DNA of 64,000 nucleotides from Pseudarthrobacter sp. fls2-241-R2A-127 (lineage in GTDB: Bacteria > Actinomycetota > Actinomycetes > Actinomycetales > Micrococcaceae): contig NZ_JARVSF010000029.1 of assembly GCF_030209355.1 (NCBI RefSeq), forward strand, positions 1 to 64,000, read 5' to 3'. Positions 23,144 through 32,302 of the stretch are shown one piece after another; positions within the stretch are counted from its first letter, which is position 1, and the number at the start of each line of letters is the position of its first letter. The notes under the pieces were generated by a model. It saw only the letters and a list, made by a program, of their open reading frames with translations. It was not told the origin of the DNA and ran no database searches. Both the position numbers and the translations under genes were made by a program.

Positions 23144-23974
23144 ATGACTGCCACCCCGGAAACGGACACCCCGACTGCCCGCGGCAAGCGGCCAAAACAG
23201 GGCGAACCGGTCATCGACCGGGCCCTGAGCCTGCTCGCCGTCTTCTCGGACCGGCGCCGGGCACTGACCCTGTCCGAGTTGGCGCGGCACGCGGGTATGC
23301 CGGCGCCCACGGCGCTGCGGCTGATTGCCCGGCTGGTGGCGTGGGGTGCGTTGGAACGGCTGGACGACGGCCGCTATGTGGTGGGCGTGCGGCTGTGGGA
23401 GGTGGCCTCGCTGTCGCCGCGCGGCCACGGGGTGCGGGAGATCGCGCTCCCCTACCTGGAGGACCTCTTCGAGGTCACGCGGCACCACGTCCTGCTGGCG
23501 GTGCGGGACAACGAGCAGGCGGTGCTGATCGAACGGCTGTCCGCGAAGGACGCCACCGAGGTCGCGTACCGGGTGGGCGGCCGGGCGCCGCTGCGGTCCA
23601 CGGCCATTGGCCTGGTACTGCTGGCAGGAGCGGACCAGCAGTTCCAGGAAACCATCCTGAAGCGGCCGCCGGAGATCGAACCCGGCGTCTCCGAGATGCC
23701 GGAGGGTCAGTTGCGTCGCACCTTGTCCGATGTGCGGCGGACCGGCATCGCGATGATCCGGCGCAGCCTGCCGTCACGCACCGTGTCCGTGGCCTCGCCC
23801 ATCTTCGACGCGCAGGGCGCCGTGGTGGCGTCCCTGTCCATCGTGGTTCCGGACGGTTCCACGCCGCCGAACGTCCTGGCCCCGGCGGTCCGCGCCGCAG
23901 CCAGGGCCGTGTCCCGAAACCTTGGCTTCCAGGCCCAGGCCAGCACGGATATCAGAACGCACTCGAACGGCTAG
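23144..23974 (+). CDS. IclR-family transcriptional regulator
   Basis: This 276-residue protein has an N-terminal winged helix (residues about 22-85: VIDRALSLLAVFSDRR, LTLSELARHAGMPAPTALRL). A C-terminal effector domain follows (about 100-265) with the family segments ALPYLEDLFEVTRHH and SVASPIFDAQGAVVASLSI. IclR regulators bind a small carbon metabolite in the C-terminal domain and act as repressor or activator of neighbouring catabolic genes. It is divergent from the GH78-A operon, which is the first candidate target. The motif at 23069-23091 recurs before the importer and GH1 gene, so those may be targets too. The effector is unknown; a rhamnose derivative is a guess. Confidence 0.92.
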   Translation: MTATPETDTPTARGKRPKQGEPVIDRALSLLAVFSDRRRALTLSELARHAGMPAPTALRLIARLVAWGALERLDDGRYVVGVRLWEVASLSPRGHGVREIALPYLEDLFEVTRHHVLLAVRDNEQAVLIERLSAKDATEVAYRVGGRAPLRSTAIGLVLLAGADQQFQETILKRPPEIEPGVSEMPEGQLRRTLSDVRRTGIAMIRRSLPSRTVSVASPIFDAQGAVVASLSIVVPDGSTPPNVLAPAVRAAARAVSRNLGFQAQASTDIRTHSNG

Positions 23975-24003
23975 CAGGGAAGGCGGCAGGCTCACCGGGC
24001 CGC

Positions 24004-24930
24004 TCAGGAGGCATGGCGGGTGTCGAAGGCCGCCGCCGATTCACGCAGCAGGCGCGCCACCGTATCCACGGGCAGGCTGCTGCGGCGGCGGCGTCCGCCG
24101 ACGCGCCGCAGGACGATGCGCCGCGTCCCCAGCCCGGGAACATCCAGGACTTCCACGCCGTCCTGGACCACCCCGGTCAAAGCGAGGGTAGGGACGATCG
24201 CGACGCCCTCGCCGGCAGCCACGAGCGCCAGGGCGGTCAGGGTATCCAGGTACTGGTGCACGGTGTCCATTCGGGCTCCGGAGGCGCGGCCCAGCCGCGT
24301 AAGCACGGCAACATTGGCCGCTGAGGGTTCCACCCCCAGCCAGGGCAGGGGCAGGCGGCTAAGATCGATGTTCTCGGTGGTGAGCAGGGAGCCGGAGGGA
24401 ACCACCAGTTTCCACGGCTCGTCCAGGAGCGGCTCCTCAATCAGCCCCGAACCCAGCACACGCTGCTCCGCCGCCGTCGAATCGAGCTCCACCACGACGG
24501 CATCGAGCTCGCGCTGGCGCAGCAGGCGCATGAGCACGGGAAAGTCGTCTTCCACGATGTGGATCTGCAGCTGCGGGTACTGGGTGCGCCACTCGGGAAG
24601 CCGCGGGATCAGGACTGTCCGAATAAAGCTGGTGAACCCGCCCACCCGCACCGTGCCTGCAACCTTGGCGCCGCCTTCCATCCGGGCCAGGGCCGCGCTG
24701 AGGGCGCGTTCGATCTCTTCGCCGGCTTCGGCGATCGCCAGGCCGGCGGGCGTGAGAACGGAGCCCTTGGGGGTGCGCAGGACCAGCGCGTGGCCCGTTT
24801 CGTCCTCCAGCTTGGAGAGCTGCTGGGACACCGCCGAGGGGGTGATGCGGAGTTCTTCGGCAGCGGCGAGGACGCCGCCGCTGCGGGCAACCGCCAGAAG
24901 TACGCGCACCCGGCGCGGGTCGATATCCAT
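24004..24930 (-). CDS. LysR-family transcriptional regulator
   Basis: This 308-residue protein has the N-terminal HTH_1 domain (residues 4-63: VRVLLAVARSGGVLAAAEEL, then SAVSQQLSKLEDE). A LysR substrate-binding domain follows from about residue 90 (GTVRVGGFTSFIRTVLIPRL). LysR proteins regulate a divergent neighbour and bind a co-inducer between two effector subdomains. The divergent gene here encodes a CBU_0592-type membrane protein. Inverted TAGTTC (24937-24942) and GAACTA (24971-24976) in the promoter gap could be its binding site. It converges with the IclR gene, with only 29 bases between them. Nothing in the sequence names the inducer. Confidence 0.92.
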   Translation of the reverse strand: MDIDPRRVRVLLAVARSGGVLAAAEELRITPSAVSQQLSKLEDETGHALVLRTPKGSVLTPAGLAIAEAGEEIERALSAALARMEGGAKVAGTVRVGGFTSFIRTVLIPRLPEWRTQYPQLQIHIVEDDFPVLMRLLRQRELDAVVVELDSTAAEQRVLGSGLIEEPLLDEPWKLVVPSGSLLTTENIDLSRLPLPWLGVEPSAANVAVLTRLGRASGARMDTVHQYLDTLTALALVAAGEGVAIVPTLALTGVVQDGVEVLDVPGLGTRRIVLRRVGGRRRRSSLPVDTVARLLRESAAAFDTRHAS

Positions 24931-24936
24931 GTTAAG

Positions 24937-24976
24937 TAGTTCTAAACCACCGCTTCAGAAAAAAGCAATTGAACTA
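24937..24976. promoter_or_regulatory. Possible LysR site: TAGTTC...GAACTA inverted repeat
   Basis: TAGTTC at 24937-24942 and GAACTA at 24971-24976 lie 28 bases apart, just upstream of the LysR start. The position fits autoregulation plus control of the divergent gene. The arms are short, so chance is possible. Confidence 0.35.
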
Positions 24977-25050
24977 AAGACGCCGCGCGCCCAATAATTG
25001 CGAATGGAGCCGGCCCCGCAGCCGGATGCGCCGACGTTGGGAGGCAAGGC

Positions 25051-25395
25051 ATGGACGTCATGATGTGGGAAATTGCCGGCTGGGCCGGCGCGGTCGCGAT
25101 TCTCAGCGCCTACCTGGCGGTGTCCATGGGATGGCTCAAAGCCGGCAAAGGCTTTCAAACCGCGAACCTTGTGGGCGCCTGCGCGTTCATCGTCAACGGG
25201 GTCTTCCACGAAGCGTGGCCGTCAGTGGTCACGAATGTTGCTTGGTTCCTCATTTCCGCCACAGCGCTTGTCCGCATGCAGGCCGCCCGCGGGCCCGCCG
25301 TCGCCGAGCCCGCGCCGGTGCAGCTTCCCGGCGTCGCCGACACCACCGGCCAGCTTGCAGTCGTTGAACCGCCGCGGGCTGCCTGCCCGCTGTAG
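25051..25395 (+). CDS. CBU_0592-like membrane protein
   Basis: This 114-residue protein starts at ATG behind GGGAGG. About three hydrophobic segments fill residues 8-80 (IAGWAGAVAILSAYLAVSMG, ANLVGACAFIVNGVFHEAW, VVTNVAWFLISATALV), followed by a polar, proline-rich tail. The core matches the CBU_0592 family of small inner-membrane proteins: a lysine loop (WLKAGKGFQTANL), then the conserved NG-x5-WPS pattern. Function unknown across the family. It is divergent from the LysR gene and faces GH43, with only 7 bases between stop codons. Confidence 0.72.
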   Translation: MDVMMWEIAGWAGAVAILSAYLAVSMGWLKAGKGFQTANLVGACAFIVNGVFHEAWPSVVTNVAWFLISATALVRMQAARGPAVAEPAPVQLPGVADTTGQLAVVEPPRAACPL

Positions 25396-25402
25396 CCGCA
25401 GT

Positions 25403-26890
25403 TTAGTCTTTGCCGGAATAGGACAGGCGGCGGAGCAGGACCTCGCCGTCCACGGCGAAGACACCAAAAGCCCTGCCCGTAAAGGCTTTGGCGGTTTCGA
25501 ACGCCCAGTGCCTCCCGTCGAGCTCGGCCAGCAGGATGCCTTCCGGGTTGCCGGCCGGACCGGCGGGGCGGACGAGCAGCTGGATCCGGTCACCGCCCAC
25601 GGCTCCCGCGCTGAAGTCCGACGGCGGCGGGCTGGCTACCACCGTGAGTTCAACGTCTCCGGACGGAACAGTTGCCTCCCAGGTGCGGTCCAGGCCCGCG
25701 ATGACGGCATGCGCCGTGATCCGGACGGTGTGGCCCTCCGCGGCGGCCTCGATGCCGAACCAGTTGTCCTCGGCATTGCGCACGGCCATGCCGCCGGTAC
25801 CGGAGCCCACGTCAATCACGGCCCTGAATTCCATTTCGTGATGGCGCTGGCGTTGGGCGAGGAAACAGGGCCGGGGCGAGCCCATGGCATTGCCTTCGCC
25901 CCTGAGCAGGAGTCCTTTGGACGTGGGTGCGGAGAACTCCGCCGGAAGCCTGCGGACACCGATCCACCGCGGATCCTCCAGCCCGGCGCCGTTACTGAAG
26001 TCGTACTCGCGGTCCTCGGGCATGGCACCTGCCACCCGGGGCAGCTGTGCGTGCGGCCACCCGTCAATCCAGTCCACCGCGGTCAGGAACGTTTCCCGCC
26101 CCAAAGGTGAGAACGACTTCCCCAGCCCCAGCGGACGGACGCCCAGCAGCACCATGGCCGTCCCGCCGTCGGGAAGCTCAACGAGGTCCGCGTGCCCGGT
26201 GTTCTGGACGGGCGAACCGGTGCCCGCGGCAGTGAGGACGGGATTGTGCGGCGCGGATTCGAACGGGCCGTCCGGCCGGCGCGAGCGCGCGACGGTGACG
26301 GCGTGGCCCCTGTCCGTTCCGCCTTCGGCCGCGAGCAGGTACCACCACCCGCCGCGCTGGTAGAGGTGCGGGCCTTCGGGCGAGTAGAGGCCGCTCCCGG
26401 ACCACAGGGCGCGGGGCTTTTCGAGAGACTGCCCGGTGGCGAGGTCCACGCGGACCTGCTGGATCGCGTCCGGGTGCCGTGCGAAGGTCACGTACGCGGT
26501 GCCGTCCTCATCCCAGGCGAGATCGGGGTCGATGCCGTCCACCGCGTCGATGACCGTCCCGTCGCTCCAGGGGCCGGCGGGGTCGGAGGCAGAGAACACG
26601 ACACAGCCACGGCCGCCGAGGAACACCGTGACGATCAGGTAGAACACCCCGTCCCGGTATCGAAGCGTTGGCGCCCAGACGCCGCCGGGGGTGGTGACGT
26701 TGGCCACCTGGACCTGCTCCGCACGCGTGGCCACATGCCCGATGAGGTTCCAGCTTTGCAGGTCGAGGCTGTGATAAACCGGCAGGCCCGGGAGGTACTC
26801 GAACGATGACGTCACCACGTAGTAGCCGTCGGGGGTACTGACGATGCTCGGGTCCGGGTTGAAGCCGGGGAGGATGGGGTTGGAGTGCAT
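25403..26890 (-). CDS. GH43-family glycosidase, beta-xylosidase/arabinofuranosidase type
   Basis: This 495-residue protein has an N-terminal five-bladed propeller (residues 1-310) and a C-terminal beta-sandwich (about 320-495), as in GH43 exo-enzymes. The catalytic set is visible: base Asp13 in NPDPSIV, pKa-modulating Asp121 in DGIDPDLAWD and acid Glu172 in SPEGPHLY. Only a short N-terminus (MHSNPILPGF) precedes the first strand and there is no signal peptide, so it acts in the cytoplasm. It would remove terminal xylose or arabinose from imported oligosaccharides. It is the last gene in the minus-strand series led by the importer, 85 bases after the GH95 reading frame ends. Confidence 0.9.
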   Translation of the reverse strand: MHSNPILPGFNPDPSIVSTPDGYYVVTSSFEYLPGLPVYHSLDLQSWNLIGHVATRAEQVQVANVTTPGGVWAPTLRYRDGVFYLIVTVFLGGRGCVVFSASDPAGPWSDGTVIDAVDGIDPDLAWDEDGTAYVTFARHPDAIQQVRVDLATGQSLEKPRALWSGSGLYSPEGPHLYQRGGWWYLLAAEGGTDRGHAVTVARSRRPDGPFESAPHNPVLTAAGTGSPVQNTGHADLVELPDGGTAMVLLGVRPLGLGKSFSPLGRETFLTAVDWIDGWPHAQLPRVAGAMPEDREYDFSNGAGLEDPRWIGVRRLPAEFSAPTSKGLLLRGEGNAMGSPRPCFLAQRQRHHEMEFRAVIDVGSGTGGMAVRNAEDNWFGIEAAAEGHTVRITAHAVIAGLDRTWEATVPSGDVELTVVASPPPSDFSAGAVGGDRIQLLVRPAGPAGNPEGILLAELDGRHWAFETAKAFTGRAFGVFAVDGEVLLRRLSYSGKD

Positions 26891-26975
26891 CCAGCCATCC
26901 TGTCGCCTGCCCCTGTCCCCCGGGCGGCCCTATTTCATTCGTTGGAAGGCATTCCCGGGCCGGTGGTCCAGGACG

Positions 26976-29386
26976 TCAGGCAAAATGGTCGCGGCCGATT
27001 CCCAGCTCCGAGCCGCCGCCAAAGGCCACGCTGATCCGGCGCCCATCCCAGGCCACGTCCCGGGTCACGGGCGCCTCCGACCGCAGGACCGCGCCCTGAA
27101 GCACCCCGCCGACCCAGTGGAGGTCCACCTCGACCCCGCCCACGGCCCGCAGCCCTGTGACCGATCCTTCCCGCCATGATTCCGGGAGGGCGGGCAGCAG
27201 CCGGAGGGCAGCTGAGTCGGACTGGAGCAGCATCTCCGCGATGCCGGCGGTGGCCCCGAAGTTCGCATCGATCTGGAACGGCGGGGGGCGGTGAACAGGT
27301 TGGGATAGACCCCGCCGCGTTCATCGAAGCCTTCTCCCGCCACACGGAGGGCAAGGTTCAGGCTCTCCTCCGCCTTTGCCGCGTTGCCCAGCCGCGCCCA
27401 AAGGGCAATCCGCCAGGCCATGGCCCAGCCGGTGGACTCCGGACCCCGCAGTTCCAGGGTCCTGGCAGCGGCGGCGGCGAGCGCCGGCGTGGCCTCGGCA
27501 CTCCACTGCCGCAGCGGGTAGAGGGCTGCCAGGTGGGACGTGTGCCGGTGGTCGGGCGCATGCTCGATGGCAGGGAACGACCATTCCCGGATTTCTCCCC
27601 GGCCGCCGACAGCCGGTTGGGGCAGGGAGTGCACTTTGTCCGCGAGTTCCGCCAGCCAGGGCGCGTCTTCCGCCAAGGCTGTTGCGGCGTGCCGGGCTGA
27701 ATCGAGGAGTCCGCGGAGCAGGGAAACGTCCATGGTGGAGGACCGGCTCACCGAGGCAGGGCCGCCATCCTTGGCGACGTACTGGTTCTCGGGAGAGGTC
27801 GACGGCGACGTGTGCGCTCCTGTGCGGGCGTCGCCAATGATCCAGTCCAGGGCGAAGAGGCACGCGCCTTCGATGGCCGGCCAGGAAGCGCGCAGCCGGC
27901 CGGCGTCCCCGGTGTAGGCGTAGTGTTCCCACGCTGATTGGACCAGCCATATGCCTCCCATGGCCCAGCTGGCCCACATTGAGTCGCCTTCGCCGGCGCC
28001 CACGGCAAAGGGGTGCCCCCAGGGATCCGTATTGTGGTGGGCCGCCCATCCCCGCGCCCCGTACAGGGCAGCCGCGGCCCGGCCGCTGCGGGCAAGCGTA
28101 TCCACCAGCTGCAGCAGGGGTTCGTGGCATTCGGCAAGATTGGTGGGCAGCGCCGGCCAGTAGTTCATTTCCGTGTTGATGTTCACGGTGTAGTTGCTGC
28201 TCCACGGCGGCGGCAGCTCCTCGTTCCAGATGCCCTGGAGGTTGGCCGGAAAACCGCCGGCGCGGGAGGAGGCGATCAGCAGGTACCGGCCGTAGTGGAA
28301 GAGGAGGCAGACCAGGGCGGTGTCCGTTTTGTCTTCTTCGAAGGCACGGACGCGCTCATCCGTTGGCGTCAACGGACCGGAGTAGGGCCCGGCCTCCGGG
28401 CCGAGTTCCAGCGTGACCCTGCCGTAAAGCCCGGCATGGTCGGCAACATGGCGCTCCAGCACGGCCTCCGCGGAGTCCTGGAGGACCCGCGCCACCCGGC
28501 CGGAGAGGAGCACGGCAAGGTCTTCAGGGGAACGCGCAGTGTTTGCGTGGCGGATGGCGTGCGGATTCTCCAGGACTGTTCCGGTGGCAATGGCCAGCCG
28601 TACGGAACGGGCACCTGTGACCGTGACGGCTCCCGGGGCGATGTCCACATCCCCATCGGTGGCGATCCCGGCGTGGACCGCGCCGGCGCGGGAGTCGTCG
28701 TCGTAATGGATGTGCTCGGCAGTCCGTTCAAAGTCTGGCGCCACGTCACTGGGCAGCAGCACCCGCAGCCGGAGTTCGGTCCCCCACGGCTGCGCCGCGG
28801 CGTCCGTCCCAAGGGCCTTGATGCTGTCGGCGTCGATTCCGATCCGGACATCGATGGGAGCGTCAGCGGTGATCTCGTGGATGATGACGGCGTCGGGGTG
28901 GGAGGCGAAGGTCCGGTGCCGGACCTCGGCGGCGTCGACCACGTACCGGTGCCCCGCGGTGCCGGTCCGAAGATCGAGCCACCGGGCGGGTCCGTCGTCA
29001 ACAGCTGCCGCTTTGCCGGCGACGTCCACTGCCAGGGCCGCGAACGGCAGGTACGCCTGCGAGTGCGTGCCCTGGAATGCCAGCAGCAGGGCTTCCGCCC
29101 GGCGCACGTCCCCGCCGTCCACCGCCTCCCGGACGGCCTGCAGGGTTGCCGGTCCGGCGGACGGGTCCAGCGCGGGTGCGGACCGGCTCGTTGGCCCGGA
29201 CCACGCCGAGCCCTCGTTGAGCTGGATGCGCTCGCCGCCCACCAGGCCGCGCACCGTGGCCCCTGCGAGTCCGTTGCCGACCGGCAGGGATTCGACGAAG
29301 CGCCCGGCCGGGGCGCGGTACCAAAGCACGTGGCCGGGATCGGGGACCGGCACTCCGATCGGAGCCGATGACCCAACCGGCGCCAC
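26976..29386 (-). pseudogene. GH95-family alpha-L-fucosidase gene with a one-base frameshift
   Basis: From a GTG at 29386 the gene reads through the N-terminal GH65-type beta domain and the (alpha/alpha)6 barrel. The catalytic asparagines are in NINTEMNYW and the acid Glu in SPENQY. At a run of six G (27283-27288, plus strand) the frame is lost right after [10 protein letters not shown]. The other frame continues with [20 protein letters not shown] and the normal C-terminal domain to 26976. One missing base explains everything; restoring it gives 803 residues, the family length. The Asp of FQIDANFG is the catalytic base, so the truncated product should be inactive. A base-calling error in the homopolymer is possible. 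No signal peptide. GH95 also includes L-galactosidases. Confidence 0.85.
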
Positions 29387-29397
29387 GGATCCCGCGC

Positions 29398-29862
29398 TCA
29401 GTACTGGCCCTTGATCACAAAGTAGGAGCCGCGGATGGTGCCGGCCAGTTTCGACTTCTGGCGGGCAAACTTGAAGCTCGCCGCCAGTTCCTCCGGGACC
29501 TCCATACCGTCCGAAAGTTTGAAGCCAACCGCCCGCTTGCCGCCGTCTTCGATGGCGTACATGACGTTGATGGACAGCCCGGACTCGTAGAACACGTAGG
29601 CCATCCGCAGCCCGTCCACCTCAAAGGAGGACACCTCGAGGGGTTTGGAGGAGATCACCAGGTTGCGCTCGGTGGCGAGGATATTGCGGACGTACTCCAC
29701 CGTCTCCGGGGCCTCGTCCGCGGGTACCACGGTGAAGTCGTGGTCGTATTTGTTCTTGTAGTAGCGAGCCTCATTGGCGCGCAGCCCGGCCAGCGCATCA
29801 ACCACCGGCGACGATTCCAGACCAACGGTGGATACGTTCTTGAAATCCACGGTGTACGGCAC
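29398..29862 (-). CDS. Conserved-looking hypothetical protein inside the glycosidase operon
   Basis: This 154-residue protein starts at GTG behind AAGGAGG (translated MPYTVDFKNVSTVGLESS). It is soluble, with alternating strands and helices, for example ALAGLRANEARYYKNKYD, SSFEVDGLRMAYVFYESG and LAGTIRGSYFVIKGQY. No signal peptide, membrane segment, cysteine or catalytic motif is apparent, and I recognise no family. It lies 107 bases downstream of GH78-B and 11 bases before the GH95 start codon, on the same strand, so it belongs to the operon by position. A role in sugar binding or regulation would be speculation. Confidence 0.7.
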   Translation of the reverse strand: MPYTVDFKNVSTVGLESSPVVDALAGLRANEARYYKNKYDHDFTVVPADEAPETVEYVRNILATERNLVISSKPLEVSSFEVDGLRMAYVFYESGLSINVMYAIEDGGKRAVGFKLSDGMEVPEELAASFKFARQKSKLAGTIRGSYFVIKGQY

Positions 29863-29969
29863 GGGTCCTCCTTGGGAATGACTTTCCGCCCATCGTTGCA
29901 GATCACCGGCCCCTGTTGCACCTCACACCAGGATCCGGACGCTGTCGCGCCCGATCTCCTGTCGGCCCA

Positions 29970-32264
29970 TCAGTGGCTTGCCTGGTAATCCAGCGCAGGT
30001 GCCGGCGCGGAGGCGAAGCGGTGCTCCCCGCCTTCAACACGGTGCCGCGCACCGTCCGGAAGGACGACGTCGGCCCCCACCCCGTCAGGGACGGTCGCCT
30101 CGAGCCGGAACTCCCCGCCGTCGGACGTCCAGGCAACGCGGACCTCCCCGTGCGGGGTTTTCAGGGAGGCCTTGGCCCAGCTGATCCCCTCTCCCGGCTG
30201 CGGCTGGATGAGGAGGCGCGCGTACCCCGGTTCCAGCGGGCGGATACCGCCGATTGCCTTGTGTATCCAGTCCGCCACCGCGCCCAGGGCGTAGTGATTG
30301 AAGCTGGTCATCTCGCCGGGGTTGATGGTGCCGTCCGGGAGCATGGAGTCCCAGCGCTCCCACACGGTGGTGGCTCCCATGGTCACCGGGTAGAGCCAGG
30401 ACGGGCAGCCCTCCTCCAGCAGGAGCCGGTAGGCCTCGTCCACGTGCCCGGTATCCGTCAGCGCGTGGTTGATGAACGGGGTACCGGCGAACCCGGTGGA
30501 CACCCGGTAGCCGTTGTCCCGCACCAGTTCGGCCAGGCGGTTGCCAGCGAAGTCGCGCAGCTCCGGGGTGGCCAGGATGTCGAACGCGATGGCCAGCGCG
30601 TAGACGGTGGTGCAGTCGCTGCGGATGGTGCCGCCGGCGGCCACGTAATGCTCGGCGAAGGCGGCCTGCACCCGGGCGGCGAGCGCGTTGAAGTGGGCTT
30701 CGTCGTCGTGCTTTCCCAGGAGGGCGGCGGCCTGTGCGGTGAGGCGCGCGGTGCGGTACATGCAGGCGGTGGCCACGACGCCGGTGTCCGCCTTGGCTGC
30801 CCATGGCTGGTCCGGCGCGGCGTCGGGGTCCAGCCAGTCGCCGAACTGGAAGCCGGTGTCCCACAGGCCCGTGGGCGAGAGCAAGCCCTCCACCCGGCGG
30901 GTATGGGAAGCCATCGACTCGTACTGGTTTCGCAGGACGCTGAGGTCCCCGTACGCTTCCCAGAGCGCCCAGGGCACCCAGACCGAGGCCTCGCTCCACA
31001 GTGCGGAGGATTCAGGTGCCGGGAATTCGGGCGGTTGCGGGCAGTACTTCAGGGCATCGGGCACGGTGATAGGCACCAGGCCATTCGCCGCCTTCTGCTC
31101 GGCGGCGAGGTCCAGCAGCCAGTCCTGCAGGAAGCCTTTGACGTCGTATAGAAAGGCGGCAGTGGGGGCGAACACGGCGATGTCGCCGGTCCAGCCCAGG
31201 CGCTCGTCGCGCTGCGGGCAATCGGTGGGCAGGTCCAGGAAGTTCCCGCGCAGGCCCCAGACGATGTTGCGGTGCAGCTGGTTCACCAGCTCGTTGGAGC
31301 ATTCGAAGGTGCCGGTGCGTTCCAGGTCGGAGTGCACCACCACCGCTTCGATGTCGTGTTCGGTCAGGGTGCCGGGCCAGCCGGTGATCTCGGCGTAGCG
31401 GAAGCCGTGGAAGGTCTTGGTGGGCTCGAAAGCGTCCTCGCTCCCGGAGAGGATGAACGTATCCGTGGCCTGCGCTGTGCGCAGCGGCCGGACACCCAGC
31501 TCGCCGTTTTCCAGCACCTCCGCATGCCGCATGGTGACCTCCTGCCCGGGCTCCCCCTGCACGGTGAACCGAAGCCACCCCACCAGGTTCTGGCCGAAGT
31601 CCACCAGCGTCTTCCCGCTTGGTGAGGTGAAAACTTCCACGGGACGCACGACGCCGGCACGCACCACGGGCGGGCCCAGCGGCTCAGCCAGCCTGGCGGC
31701 GTCGAACGCCACCTCCCGCACGCCGGTCCAGTCAGTCCCGGGGACGAAGCCGGGCTGCGCCCAGCCCGTCTGAAGCCGGCGGGCGTCGATGGTCTGGCCA
31801 TCGTAGAGGTCGTTGAAGGTGGTGGCGGAGGGGCCGGCCTGCCAGGTGGCGTCGGTGGCGATGGCCTGGACGTGGCCGTCAGCGAACTCAATGTCCAGCT
31901 GGCCCAGGAACCCCAGCTCGCTGCCGTACAGGTTGGACAGTCCGTGCCAGGCCAGCCGGCCGCGATACCAGCCGTTGCCCAGTTCCGCACCGATCACGGT
32001 GGCCGGGCCCACCAGCGGCGTGACGTCGTAGCTGCGGTGGCGGAGCCGCCACTCATAGGAGCTCCAGCCCGGGCTCAGCACGTCCTCCCCCACCGGCGAG
32101 CCGTTGATGAAGGCCTCATAGATGCCGAGGGCGGTGGCGCGCAGCGTCGCCCGCACCACGTCACCGTGGCCCTCCTCAAGCCGGAATTCCTTGCGGAGGC
32201 GCGGGGCGCCGTCGAAGTCCTGCCCGGGCGTGATCATGGCGGCGTGCCAGGGGGTTGAAGTCAT
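29970..32264 (-). CDS. Alpha-L-rhamnosidase, GH78 (copy B)
   Basis: This 764-residue GH78 enzyme is shorter than copy A because it lacks the extra N-terminal beta domain. It starts directly with the Bac_rhamnosid_N domain (LRKEFRLEEGHGDVVRATLR). The catalytic barrel has DCPQRDERLGWTGD near residue 350, and TTVWERWDSML carries the second catalytic Glu near residue 640. The ATG at 32264 has no good ribosome binding site; an ATG at 32237 is an alternative. No signal peptide. It follows the second importer ATPase by 38 bases, so import of a rhamnoside and its hydrolysis are directly linked. Sequence similarity to copy A is limited to family motifs, so the two may prefer different linkages. Confidence 0.93.
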   Translation of the reverse strand: MTSTPWHAAMITPGQDFDGAPRLRKEFRLEEGHGDVVRATLRATALGIYEAFINGSPVGEDVLSPGWSSYEWRLRHRSYDVTPLVGPATVIGAELGNGWYRGRLAWHGLSNLYGSELGFLGQLDIEFADGHVQAIATDATWQAGPSATTFNDLYDGQTIDARRLQTGWAQPGFVPGTDWTGVREVAFDAARLAEPLGPPVVRAGVVRPVEVFTSPSGKTLVDFGQNLVGWLRFTVQGEPGQEVTMRHAEVLENGELGVRPLRTAQATDTFILSGSEDAFEPTKTFHGFRYAEITGWPGTLTEHDIEAVVVHSDLERTGTFECSNELVNQLHRNIVWGLRGNFLDLPTDCPQRDERLGWTGDIAVFAPTAAFLYDVKGFLQDWLLDLAAEQKAANGLVPITVPDALKYCPQPPEFPAPESSALWSEASVWVPWALWEAYGDLSVLRNQYESMASHTRRVEGLLSPTGLWDTGFQFGDWLDPDAAPDQPWAAKADTGVVATACMYRTARLTAQAAALLGKHDDEAHFNALAARVQAAFAEHYVAAGGTIRSDCTTVYALAIAFDILATPELRDFAGNRLAELVRDNGYRVSTGFAGTPFINHALTDTGHVDEAYRLLLEEGCPSWLYPVTMGATTVWERWDSMLPDGTINPGEMTSFNHYALGAVADWIHKAIGGIRPLEPGYARLLIQPQPGEGISWAKASLKTPHGEVRVAWTSDGGEFRLEATVPDGVGADVVLPDGARHRVEGGEHRFASAPAPALDYQASH

Positions 32265-32302
32265 GGAAGGAGGGGTCCGTTCTGGAGGTTAGGCAAGGAG
32301 GT

